A stretch of 64,000 nt of DNA from Paraburkholderia acidisoli (GTDB lineage: Bacteria > Pseudomonadota > Gammaproteobacteria > Burkholderiales > Burkholderiaceae), in the NCBI RefSeq assembly GCF_009789675.1, contig NZ_CP046916.1, positions 930,001-994,000 on the forward strand. Reading direction: 5' to 3'. Each line of letters opens with the position of its first letter. The first letter of the stretch is position 1. Both the position numbers and the translations under genes were made by a program. Below the pieces are notes generated by a model. The model made no database searches, was not told the DNA's origin, and was given only the letters and a program-made list of their open reading frames with translations. Of the stretch, positions 26,460-34,760 are shown piece by piece.

Positions 26460-27986
26460 TCAGAAAGTAATGTTCGTTCTCAGGCCGATCACGAAGGTAT
26501 TGCGCAGCGGCACAGTGGGATCGTTCGGGTTCTGGCCCGCGCCCGCGTTGAACGTGTATTGCGCATCCGCTTGCACGATCCACCACGGCGTGACCTGATA
26601 CTGGTAAGTGGCTTCGAGCGTGGTTTCGCTCGTGCGCACGCCATAGGGGCCACCGTAATACGCGAGATTGTCGAGATCGAGGTTGTGCGCGTAATTGCCG
26701 ACCTTGATGTAGGTGACGGCGAGCCCGACGTTGTCTTCGTCGCGGCCCTTGAACGGCGCCTGCATGACCACGCCCAAGTTCGCAGAAAGACTCACGGGAT
26801 TGCGATTGCCCGGCGCGCCCATCACGCGCGCGAAGACGCCGATACTGCGGGGCTCGTCGGGGTCGGGGCGCCATACCATTTGATCGGCCACCGCATAGAA
26901 GCTGTAGTCGCCGCGATGTTGCGCGGGCGAACCGGTCGTGAGCGGATTCGCCAGCGAAAGCCCCGTGTTGTCGTAACGCTGGTCGTCGAAGGAGCCGCTG
27001 TTGTACCAGACGCCGATCTTGTACGTGCCCGGCAAACCGCGGCTGTCGGCACGCACGAGTTCGCCCTCTTCCGGCTGGTTCACCGCGTACTGAAGCTCGC
27101 CGATCCAGAGCGCGCCGTTATGCAGATTGAAATTCGTGCCGCTGATATTGTTCGGATTGTTGCCGAGCGGATCGCCGTCGTACACGCCCGCCATGCCGAT
27201 CAGCGAAGGCGCGAGACGCGCCTGCACGCGCACGCCGAGCGCCGAGAGCGGATACGCGGGACCGCCCGACGGCATGTCGTACGAAGGCAGCGCGGGCCAG
27301 CCGAACATCGTGTTGACGAAGGTCGACGCATACTTGCTGACCATGAACTCCTGGTCGATGCTCTGCTGCCCGATCTTGACGTTGACCTTCTTGTCGAGAA
27401 AAGACTGCTGATACCACAGCTCCCAGAGACGCGTGGTCGCCTGCGCCTCGATGCCGCTCGCGGTATTGAGCGTGCCGAGATTGTCGGTGCTCAGATTCGT
27501 GCCGTGAATCTGCAACGCGCTCACGTTGAACTGGCCACCCGGAATGCCGAGCGCCTTGCTCGTATCGAGCCCGAACGTGACCGTGGTCAGCCCGTCGTAA
27601 GCGCCGCCGGTGCGCAAACCGCCGCGCAGGTTGGCAAGGTATTCGCTGGTTTCGGTAATGTCGAGCGTGGCGCCGTAACGGCCGAGCCACGTGCGCAGTC
27701 CGCCTATGTCGCCGAGCATGTTCTGGCGTGTCCAGAAACCGGTCCAGAAATTGCCGGGCTGCGCCTGGATGGCAAGATCGGCCTCCTGCTCCTGCGCGAA
27801 GGCATCCGGGTTCTGCATGGGCGGCGTGGCGAACACGCTCGACGAATACACCATCGCGCATACCGCCGCCAGCATGCAACTCATGGAAACGCTCGCAGCC
27901 GGCTTTACGCGAGAATGACTACCCGGCCCCTTATGTTGGCGCAACGCGCCCACGCCTCGCCCTATCCCTGGTCGGACCATTTTCAT
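26460..27986 (-). CDS. OprB-family outer-membrane porin of iron locus
   Basis: The 508-residue protein begins MKMVRPGIGRG after AGGAGTTCT. A signal region ends about VFATPP. OprB (carbohydrate-selective porin) patterns occur throughout: NFWTGFWTRQNMLGDIGGLR, KKVNVKIGQQSIDQEFMVSK, GTYKIGVWYNSGSFDDQRYD and the C-terminal strand RNTFVIGLRTNITF ending in Phe. It opens the iron operon, so its cargo may be an iron complex rather than sugar. A Fur-like box lies about 136-150 bases upstream. Confidence 0.88.
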   Translation of the reverse strand: MKMVRPGIGRGVGALRQHKGPGSHSRVKPAASVSMSCMLAAVCAMVYSSSVFATPPMQNPDAFAQEQEADLAIQAQPGNFWTGFWTRQNMLGDIGGLRTWLGRYGATLDITETSEYLANLRGGLRTGGAYDGLTTVTFGLDTSKALGIPGGQFNVSALQIHGTNLSTDNLGTLNTASGIEAQATTRLWELWYQQSFLDKKVNVKIGQQSIDQEFMVSKYASTFVNTMFGWPALPSYDMPSGGPAYPLSALGVRVQARLAPSLIGMAGVYDGDPLGNNPNNISGTNFNLHNGALWIGELQYAVNQPEEGELVRADSRGLPGTYKIGVWYNSGSFDDQRYDNTGLSLANPLTTGSPAQHRGDYSFYAVADQMVWRPDPDEPRSIGVFARVMGAPGNRNPVSLSANLGVVMQAPFKGRDEDNVGLAVTYIKVGNYAHNLDLDNLAYYGGPYGVRTSETTLEATYQYQVTPWWIVQADAQYTFNAGAGQNPNDPTVPLRNTFVIGLRTNITF

Positions 27987-28121
27987 AGAACTCCTAATTA
28001 ATTATTTTCTTAAACAGCCCGCTTTCTTATGACGACACCGGCGAACTGTGCAGAGCGACGCGAACCCTTGCTGGGTCGATTTTTTGGATCGTATCACCGG
28101 CGATGGAAAGTGCAATAGAAA
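27987..28121. other. leader of iron operon, no gene
   Basis: Untranslated region between the porin start and the Fur-like box; AT-rich patches (27999-28013 and 28079-28095) are candidates for promoter elements on the reverse strand. No open frame worth reporting. Together with the segment up to 28296 it forms the divergent control region of the iron operon and the two-component genes. Confidence 0.4.
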
Positions 28122-28136
28122 TGAGAACGGTTCTTA
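28122..28136 (-). promoter_or_regulatory. Fur-like box upstream of iron operon
   Basis: TGAGAACGGTTCTTA is a near-perfect inverted repeat of 7-1-7 form, close to the TGAGAATnATTCTCA variant of the Fur box common in beta-proteobacteria. Placed ahead of a porin-EfeB-FbpABC transcript, it predicts iron repression. Binding is not proven by sequence alone. Confidence 0.55.
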
Positions 28137-28296
28137 ATATGATTGATAAATGAAAGATTGCTTTCGAGAACATTCACGCTGATTAACGGATTTATCGCAC
28201 CATTAAATGACTCGCCTCAAACAGCGTTCACACCAATGCAAAACGAGTCATTGACAGGCTCGATTGCAATCATCGAGACAATGGGCGCGCAAGGCG

Positions 28297-28313
28297 CTTA
28301 AGCATCGGCTAAG
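28297..28313 (+). promoter_or_regulatory. QseB/PmrA-like direct-repeat box, two-component promoter
   Basis: CTTAAG (28297-28302), five bases, GCTAAG (28308-28313): half-sites on an 11-base period, as bound by PmrA/QseB-type OmpR regulators. An AT-rich AAAATAT (28326-28332) follows at -10-like spacing, then the regulator ATG at 28355. This predicts autoregulation. Confidence 0.55.
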
Positions 28314-28354
28314 CTTCGCTGGGCGAAAATATCGTAAGAAACACGAGGTGGACG

Positions 28355-29017
28355 ATGCGGGTGTTGCTGATAGAAGACGACGAAATGATTGCGGAAACGG
28401 TGCTCGAGTCGATGCGCCGCGAAGGTCACGCCGTCGATTGGGCCAAGGACGGCCGCGAAGCCGAACTGTCGCTCGGCAACGACCTGTACGACCTCGTGCT
28501 GCTCGACCTTGGGCTGCCGAAGAAAGACGGCCTTCAGGTCCTCAACGAGTATCGCCGCAAAGGCGGCGAGGCGCCCGTGCTTATCATGACTGCGCGCGAC
28601 GCGGTGACCGACCGCATCGGCGGCCTCGACTCCGGCGCCGACGACTACCTCATCAAGCCCTTCGATCTCGACGAACTCGCCGCACGGGCACGCGCGTTGT
28701 TGCGCCGCCGTACCGGCCAGAAGCAACCGGTCTATAGCCACGGCAATCTCTCGCTGGACCCGGCTGCGCACGAGGTCACCATGGACGGCGCACCGCTCGC
28801 CCTCGTGCCGCGCGAATATGCGCTGCTGCACGTGCTGATCGAGCAACCCACGCGCGTTTTCCCCAAGCACGAACTCGAAGACCGCATTTACGGCTGGGGC
28901 GAGGAAGTGGGCAGCAACGCCATCGAAGTTCATGTGCATAGCCTGCGGCGCAAGATCGGGCCGGAACAGATCGTGACCGTACGCGGCGTGGGATATCGGC
29001 TCAAGAGGCTGGAATGA
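28355..29017 (+). CDS. OmpR-family response regulator, QseB/PmrA-like
   Basis: A 220-residue regulator. Receiver domain: acidic pocket EDDE near residues 8-11, phosphoacceptor Asp51 in LVLLDLGLPKKDG, Thr in IMTARD, Lys in LIKPFDLDELAARARALLRR. The C-terminal winged helix (ALVPREYALLHVLIEQPTRV, GSNAIEVHVHSLRRKIG) binds DNA. The sequence is of the QseB/PmrA/TctD type. Its stop overlaps the kinase start by 4 bases. Direct-repeat boxes at 28297 and 30398 are candidate targets. Confidence 0.93.
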   Translation: MRVLLIEDDEMIAETVLESMRREGHAVDWAKDGREAELSLGNDLYDLVLLDLGLPKKDGLQVLNEYRRKGGEAPVLIMTARDAVTDRIGGLDSGADDYLIKPFDLDELAARARALLRRRTGQKQPVYSHGNLSLDPAAHEVTMDGAPLALVPREYALLHVLIEQPTRVFPKHELEDRIYGWGEEVGSNAIEVHVHSLRRKIGPEQIVTVRGVGYRLKRLE

Positions 29018-30360
29018 CGTCGATCCGCCGGCGGCTGCTGGGCTGGCTGATTTGCGGGTTTGCAGCCGGTTCGGCGATCGCGGGCGCCGGCATCTTTCAT
29101 ACGGCGCGCGGCGAGGCCAGCGAACTGTTCGATTACGAATTGCGCGCCGTGGCGCTCTCCATGCCCGTGAGCACGGAATCCGCGCGCGCCGTCGAACAAG
29201 CCGGGCCGGGTTTCGATCAACTCGCCGACGACCGCATTCTCATCGAAACCTGGGACGGCGCGGGCGCGCCGGCCTATCGCTCGCAAAATACCTCGCTGCC
29301 CCGCTATCCCGCGGGCTTCAGCACGATCGAACACGACGAGGTGCATTGGCGCGTGTTCGGCGTTGCGCAACCCGGCCGCTTCGTGCAGGTCGCGCAGCCG
29401 GTGTCCGTGCGCAACCGGCTCGCGCTGCGTCTCGCGTTGCACACGCTATGGCCGCTGGCCCTGCTCGTGCCCGTGGCCATCGTGCTCGTGCTCGTGGTGG
29501 TGAGTCGCGGCCTCGCGCCGGTGCGCTCGCTCTCCTCGCTGCTGGCCACGCGTTCCGCCACGACGCTCGAACCGCTCAGCATCGACCGCACGGTGCCCGT
29601 CGAACTGCGCCCGCTCGTCGAGTCGCTCAACGACCTGCTGCTGCGTTTGAGTGCCGCCTCGCAGGCGCAGCACACGTTTATCGCCGATGCCGCGCACGAG
29701 CTGCGCACGCCGCTCGCCGCGCTCAAACTGCAATGGCAGGCGGCCATGCACGACGGCACGCTGAGCGGCGAAGCGCGCACGCTCGAACGCATGAGCACGC
29801 GGCTCAATCGCACGATCCGGCTCGTGCATCAACTGCTCACGCTCGCGCGCGAGGACGCGCAATCGGCGGCGAAAACCAGCCGTATCAGCTTGCGGCGCCT
29901 GTGCGAACAAGCCATTGGCGACTTCTCGCTGCTCGCCGAGGAAAAAGGCATCGACCTCGGTCTCGACACGCGGCCGCCGTTGACGCCCACGGACGCGTGC
30001 GATACGAGCGCCGATCTCTCCGGCATCAGCATCCTGCTGAACAATCTGCTCGATAACGCGATCCGCTACACGCCCGCCGGTGGACGCATCGACGTCGTGC
30101 TCACGCGCACGGAACACGGCCTCGGCTTCGATATCGTGGATAACGGGCCCGGCATTCCCGAAAGCGATCTCGAACGCGTGCTCGACCGCTTCTATCGCGG
30201 CGAACATGCGCACGGCACCGGCAGCGGCCTGGGGCTCTCCATCGCCACGCGCATCGCCCAGCGCAATGCGCTCGTTTTCACGCTGCGCAACAACCCCGAG
30301 GGGCACGGCCTCACGGCTTCGGTGAGCGGCCTGATCGCCGACCACAACGGCAACGCGTGA
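29014..30360 (+). CDS. sensor histidine kinase, QseC/PmrB-like
   Basis: A 448-residue kinase with two helices (GWLICGFAAGSAIAGAGIF; LWPLALLVPVAIVLVLVV) around a 120-residue periplasmic domain, a HAMP-like linker, the phosphoacceptor in AAHELRTPLAALK, N-box NNLLDNAIRYTP, G1 DNGPGIPE and G2 GTGSGLGLSIATR. The periplasmic domain (QLADDRILIETWDGAGAPAY) resembles the 2CSK_N type of QseC/TctE kinases. Coupled to the regulator by an ATGA overlap. The stimulus is unknown; relatives respond to metals, cationic peptides or organic acids. Confidence 0.93.
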   Translation: MTSIRRRLLGWLICGFAAGSAIAGAGIFHTARGEASELFDYELRAVALSMPVSTESARAVEQAGPGFDQLADDRILIETWDGAGAPAYRSQNTSLPRYPAGFSTIEHDEVHWRVFGVAQPGRFVQVAQPVSVRNRLALRLALHTLWPLALLVPVAIVLVLVVVSRGLAPVRSLSSLLATRSATTLEPLSIDRTVPVELRPLVESLNDLLLRLSAASQAQHTFIADAAHELRTPLAALKLQWQAAMHDGTLSGEARTLERMSTRLNRTIRLVHQLLTLAREDAQSAAKTSRISLRRLCEQAIGDFSLLAEEKGIDLGLDTRPPLTPTDACDTSADLSGISILLNNLLDNAIRYTPAGGRIDVVLTRTEHGLGFDIVDNGPGIPESDLERVLDRFYRGEHAHGTGSGLGLSIATRIAQRNALVFTLRNNPEGHGLTASVSGLIADHNGNA

Positions 30361-30397
30361 TCGACCGTCGCGCACGAGCGCATTTCGCCGCTTCCCG

Positions 30398-30430
30398 GTT
30401 AAGCCCATTTTAAGTTCGCGACGCTAGAGT
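30398..30430 (+). promoter_or_regulatory. direct-repeat-controlled promoter after the kinase gene
   Basis: GTTAAG (30398-30403), CCCAT, TTTAAG (30409-30414) repeats the 11-base-period box seen before the regulator gene. Ten bases later TAGAGT (30425-30430) is a plausible -10. No coding frame of note follows before the terminator at 30525-30553, so the product would be a short RNA. Confidence 0.55.
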
Positions 30431-30435
30431 GATCT

Positions 30436-30553
30436 CGCGTATGGCAATACGCGTCCAGGTTTCCCGCAGTGATTGTGTCGAGCGCTGTCTTGCTGTCCTG
30501 GATCGCACTCACGATCACTTTGAAAAGCCCCGGCATGCCGGGGCTTCTTTTTT
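30436..30553 (+). ncRNA. candidate small RNA, about 118 nt
   Basis: Predicted 5' end is about six bases after the -10. The transcript would open with a seven-pair stem-loop (CGCGTAT / ATACGCG, 30436-30453), carry a possible second stem formed by AGTGAT (about 30469) and ATCACT (about 30514), and end in a perfect intrinsic terminator. It sits alone between the kinase and RND genes. I recognise no Rfam family. Evidence is structural only. Confidence 0.5.
30525..30553. terminator. perfect bidirectional intrinsic terminator
   Basis: AAGCCCCGGCA and TGCCGGGGCTT form an 11-pair perfect palindrome (30525-30546) followed by CTTTTTT on the plus strand and by a short T-run on the minus strand. It ends the candidate RNA and probably also the RND operon, whose stop is at 30575. 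Confidence 0.85.
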
Positions 30554-30574
30554 ACTGCGGCCTTGCGCCCACAC

Positions 30575-33500
30575 TCAAGGCTGCTGACGTTTCGCGCCGA
30601 GCAGCATGCGCAGCAGCGCGGGCAACACGAGCAGCACGAGCGGCATCTGCACGATCAAGCCCGAGATGATCGCAATGGCCAGCGGCTGTTGCATGGCCGA
30701 ACCCTGACCGAGCGCGAACGCGAGCGGCAGCAGCGCGAGAATAGCGGCGATGGTGGTCATCGCGATCGGTCGCAGGCGGTTGCGCCCCGCGGCCTGCAAC
30801 GCTTCGTCGAGCGCCATGCCCTCGTCGCGCACGAGCGTCTGGAACTCGGACACATAGAAGATCGCCACTTCGGTCACGATGCCGATGATCATCGTCATGC
30901 CCATCATCGCCGAAATATTCAGTTCGATGCCGGTGACCCACAGGCCGATGAACACCGCGCCCGTGGCGAGCAACGGCATGGCCATGACCGCGAGCGCCAC
31001 GCGAAAGCGCTCGTAGAGAAACAGCAGCAGCGCGAACACGAGCGCGACCGCCGCGCCGAACACGGCCAGCAACCCCTTGAAGGCGATCTGCTGTTGCTGA
31101 TAGAGGCCGCCGAGTTCGTAGTACACGCCTTGCGGCAGCAATTGCGGATCGGCGAGCGCGTGCTGTACGTCGGCGATGGTCGAGCCCAGATCGCGCCCGT
31201 CGATCCGCGCGGTGACCGCCACCATGCGCTTGAGATTGTCGCGGCTGATTTCGGGCTCGCCGCTCACGTGGCTAGGCGACGCCACGCGGGACAACGCGAA
31301 CACGTGACCGTCGGGTGCGCGAATCGGCAGGCGCGCGAGTTCGGTATCGGTCATCTGCAACGCGCCGCGCGCCCACACGCGCACCCCGATCGTTTTCGGG
31401 CCGCTCTGGTACTGCGTGGCCACGTTGCCTTGCAACAGATCCGCCACCTGCTGCGCGACGGCTTGCGGGTCCATGCCTTCTGCCGCGGCCGCGTCGGGGC
31501 GAATGCCCAGATCGAGCGCGTCGCCGGCGGGATTGATGCCGTCGTTCACGTCCACGATGCCGTCGATCTTGCCGATGCGTGCCGCCACGCGCCGCGCCGT
31601 GCCGTTCAGCACGTTCTGGTCGTCGGAGTAGATCTTGATCTGTACGGGCTGCGGCACGGCCGTCAAATCGCCGATCAGGTCTTCCATCAACTGGGCGAGT
31701 TCGATGCTCACGCCCGGCACCTGGCTGTCGACGCGCGAGCGAATCTCTTCCATCACCACGTCGATCGGCTCGCGCTTGCCCGACTTCAGCCGCACGAAGA
31801 AGTCGCCCTTGTTCGGCTCGTTGAGATCGCCGCCGAGACCCGCGCCCGTGCGCCGCGAATAAGTCGCGACGTTCGGATTTTCGCTGATGATCGTTTCGAC
31901 CTGCTTCATCAGCCGATCCGTTTCCGCCACCGACGTGCCAGGCTGCGTGTGATAGTCGAGCACGAAGCCGCCCTCGTCCATCGACGGCATGAAGCCGCTG
32001 CCCACGCGCGTGAACGCCAGCGCCGAGACGACCAGCAGCGGCAGCACGAACGCGAGCATCCACAGCGGACGCACGCTCACGCGCGCGACGAGCTTCGCGT
32101 AAGTGCGATTGAGCGCGGCGGCGAAGCGCGTCTCGCGATGTTCTTCGGCGTCTTTCGCGGTGAGCCAGCGGTCGCAGAGAATTGGAATCGCGAGCCAGGT
32201 CACGAGGAACGAGATGAACAGCGCACTCGCCATCGTCACGGAAAGCGCCTTGAAAAACGCCCCCGTCACGCCCGAGAGAAACGCGAGCGGCAGAAAAATG
32301 ATGAGCGTGGCTGCCGAGGAGCCCGCGAGCGGACGCGTGAACTCGAGCGCCGCGCTCATCACGCGGCCATGGAATGCGTGCGATCCCGCTTCGCGCATGC
32401 GGCGCGCGATGTGCTCGATCATGACGATGGCGTCGTCGATCACGAGGCCGACCGCCGCCGCCATGCCGCCGAGCGTCATGATGTTGAAGCCCATGCCGAA
32501 CACGTCGAGCAGCAGAATGGTGGCCGCCATCACCACGGGCACGAGCGCGACCGCGATGAGCGTGATCTTGCCGTTGCGCAGAAAGACGAACAGCGTGAGC
32601 GCCGCGAGCACGACGCCGATGAGGATCGCGTCGCGCACGCTCGTGGCCGAAGCCACCACGAGTTCGCTCTGGTCGTACCAGTTCGCGAGTTTCACGCCTT
32701 GCGGCATCTGCTTGCCGAACCCCGCGAGACGCGCGCGAATCGCCTGCGCCATGGCCACGCTGTTCGCGCCCGGCTGCTGGTACACGTTGACGAGCACGGC
32801 GTCCTGACCGTCGGCGGTCACGCGAATCCATTGCGGCACGGTGCCCTGCGTGACGCTGGCGAGGTCGCCGAGCCGGACCTGCTTCGCGCCGCTCGTGGTC
32901 ACGACGATGTTCTTCAACGCGTCGAGTCCGCCAATGGCGGCATTCGCGACCACGAGATAGAGCTTGTCGTGATCTTCGATACGGCCCGTCGCCATCAGCA
33001 CGTTGCTCGCGCCAACCGCCTTCGCGACGTCGGCCACGGAGAGCTTGTACGCCGCGAGCCGCACCGGATCGACGGCCACCTGGAGTTCGTCGCGCGCGCC
33101 TCCCGTCACGTCCACACGCGCCACGCCCTGCACCGAAGACAGCAGCGGGCGCAACTGGAATTGCGCGAGATCGTAGAGCTGCGTGAGTGGCAGGCGCTGC
33201 GAAGTGAGGCTGTAGGCAATCACCGGAAACACCGTGGGGTCCATGCGACGCACCTGCATGGTCGTGCCCGGCGGCAGCGTGGCGAGAATCTCGGCGATAG
33301 CCGACTGCGCCTGCAACGTGGCCTGCGCCATGTCGGTGCCCCAGTCGAAATTCAGCGAAATCTCGGCCGCGCCGCGACTCGTGCGTGACTCCACGTCGCG
33401 CACGTTGGGCACGCGGCGCAAGGCTTCCTCGACCGGCATGGTGACGAGCGTGGCCATCTGCTCGGCCGGGCGATCGCCCGCATCGAGCGACACCACCGCA

Positions 33501-33631
33501 CGCGGAAACGATACGTTCGGGAACAGCGAGATTGGCAGACGCATCGCGGTAAGCGCGCCTGCGACGGCGGCCAGCGCGATTGCGAACAGCAACGAACGGC
33601 GATGGCGCTGCATCCATTGACTGAAATTCAT
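30575..33631 (-). CDS. RND efflux inner-membrane transporter
   Basis: A 1018-residue RND pump with 12 helices and two large periplasmic loops. Helix 4 carries GLVIDDAIVMIEHI, the paired aspartates of proton relay typical of the HAE drug-efflux branch rather than the metal-efflux D-A-A form. It begins MNFSQWMQRHRRSLLFAIAL and overlaps the adaptor stop (33628-33631). The frame is open further upstream, but that extension runs within the adaptor gene. It exports substrates from periplasm or membrane to the outer-membrane channel encoded first in the operon. Confidence 0.92.
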   Translation of the reverse strand: MNFSQWMQRHRRSLLFAIALAAVAGALTAMRLPISLFPNVSFPRAVVSLDAGDRPAEQMATLVTMPVEEALRRVPNVRDVESRTSRGAAEISLNFDWGTDMAQATLQAQSAIAEILATLPPGTTMQVRRMDPTVFPVIAYSLTSQRLPLTQLYDLAQFQLRPLLSSVQGVARVDVTGGARDELQVAVDPVRLAAYKLSVADVAKAVGASNVLMATGRIEDHDKLYLVVANAAIGGLDALKNIVVTTSGAKQVRLGDLASVTQGTVPQWIRVTADGQDAVLVNVYQQPGANSVAMAQAIRARLAGFGKQMPQGVKLANWYDQSELVVASATSVRDAILIGVVLAALTLFVFLRNGKITLIAVALVPVVMAATILLLDVFGMGFNIMTLGGMAAAVGLVIDDAIVMIEHIARRMREAGSHAFHGRVMSAALEFTRPLAGSSAATLIIFLPLAFLSGVTGAFFKALSVTMASALFISFLVTWLAIPILCDRWLTAKDAEEHRETRFAAALNRTYAKLVARVSVRPLWMLAFVLPLLVVSALAFTRVGSGFMPSMDEGGFVLDYHTQPGTSVAETDRLMKQVETIISENPNVATYSRRTGAGLGGDLNEPNKGDFFVRLKSGKREPIDVVMEEIRSRVDSQVPGVSIELAQLMEDLIGDLTAVPQPVQIKIYSDDQNVLNGTARRVAARIGKIDGIVDVNDGINPAGDALDLGIRPDAAAAEGMDPQAVAQQVADLLQGNVATQYQSGPKTIGVRVWARGALQMTDTELARLPIRAPDGHVFALSRVASPSHVSGEPEISRDNLKRMVAVTARIDGRDLGSTIADVQHALADPQLLPQGVYYELGGLYQQQQIAFKGLLAVFGAAVALVFALLLFLYERFRVALAVMAMPLLATGAVFIGLWVTGIELNISAMMGMTMIIGIVTEVAIFYVSEFQTLVRDEGMALDEALQAAGRNRLRPIAMTTIAAILALLPLAFALGQGSAMQQPLAIAIISGLIVQMPLVLLVLPALLRMLLGAKRQQP

Positions 33632-34755
33632 CGCGCGCCGCCTTCGCCAGCGACCACGCGCACGGCCATGCCGTCTTCGAGTTCGTAGTTGCCGCTCACG
33701 ACGAGCGGCCGCGTGACATCGAGCGCGCCGTCCACGCCATACTGGTTGCCGTGCTCGACCTTCACCGCCACGTCCACACGATGCGCCTTGTTGCCCGGCG
33801 AGACCTGAAAAACGTAGTAGCCCTTGCCGTCCTGCAACACCGAGGCGCGCGGCACATTCCACCAGACGCCCGTTTGCGTGTCGATGTCGGCGCGCACGCG
33901 TGTGCCGGGCAGAAAGCCGCCGGCCGCGAGCGGCGCGTTGACGCTCACGTCCACCAGTTGGCTCTGCGGGTCGATCGCCGCGCCCACGAGCACGACGCGC
34001 CCTTGTGCCTGCTCGCCGCCGAGCGAAGCCGAAAGCGGATGCAGCACGACACCGTCGCCCGTGCGCAGCTTGAGCGCGTCGGCGGGGTCGGCGCCCAGCG
34101 TGATGTTCGCGCTGTTGCCGCTCGAGGCGCGATCGGCAACGAGTTGCGCGAGCGCCGCGCCCGCCTGCACCTGGTCGCCGGGCGCGGCCGTGAGTTGCGA
34201 GACCACGCCCGCCACCGGCGCGGTGACCGTCTTCGCTCCCACGCTCACACCGGTCGCGCCTTGCGCGTCGAGCGCCTGTTGCGCGTCGGCGAGCGCCTTC
34301 TGTGCGGCGGCCAGTTGCGATTGCGTGGCGAGGCCGTCGTGGTAAAGCGCTTCGGTGCGTTCGAGTTCGCCGCGCGCGAGCGTGGCGGCGCTCTGCGCCT
34401 GGCCCAGCGCGATTACCGCGTTCGGGTCGGCCTGCACGACGAACAGCGGCGCGCCGCGCGTGACGCTCTGGCCCGGTTGCACGAGTACGCGCACGACGCG
34501 CGCGAGATACGACAGGCTCACGGTCGTCACGTTCGCGCTGGCCGAAGCCACGCTGCCATAGGCGACCACGACCTGCGAGACAGGCTTGCGCGAGACGTGC
34601 ACGACTTCGACCGCGGCGGTCGGTTGCGATGCCGCTGCGGGCGCGGCGGCGTTATCGGCGCGAGCTGCGCACACACCGATCAGCGCGACGCCCGTGGCCA
34701 GTACGCTACATGCCGCCCACACGGACGGCCGATACATCGATCGACGAAAAGACAT
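33628..34755 (-). CDS. RND efflux periplasmic adaptor (membrane fusion protein)
   Basis: A 375-residue exported adaptor. A signal peptide ends CAARA. A barrel-sandwich hybrid is split by a coiled-coil hairpin (ALGQAQSAATLARGELERTE through AAQKALADAQQALDAQGATG), with lipoyl halves LVQPGQSVTRGAPLFVVQAD and KTVTAPVAGVVSQLTAAPGD, then beta-barrel and membrane-proximal domains. It bridges the RND pump and the outer-membrane channel. Five bases separate it from the channel gene. Confidence 0.92.
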   Translation of the reverse strand: MSFRRSMYRPSVWAACSVLATGVALIGVCAARADNAAAPAAASQPTAAVEVVHVSRKPVSQVVVAYGSVASASANVTTVSLSYLARVVRVLVQPGQSVTRGAPLFVVQADPNAVIALGQAQSAATLARGELERTEALYHDGLATQSQLAAAQKALADAQQALDAQGATGVSVGAKTVTAPVAGVVSQLTAAPGDQVQAGAALAQLVADRASSGNSANITLGADPADALKLRTGDGVVLHPLSASLGGEQAQGRVVLVGAAIDPQSQLVDVSVNAPLAAGGFLPGTRVRADIDTQTGVWWNVPRASVLQDGKGYYVFQVSPGNKAHRVDVAVKVEHGNQYGVDGALDVTRPLVVSGNYELEDGMAVRVVAGEGGAR

Positions 34756-34760
34756 GGTAT

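Noticed and set aside
30575..33862. RND protein with an N-terminal extension of 77 residues
   Set aside because: The extension lies within the adaptor gene in a different phase; MNFSQW at 33631 is the standard RND start.
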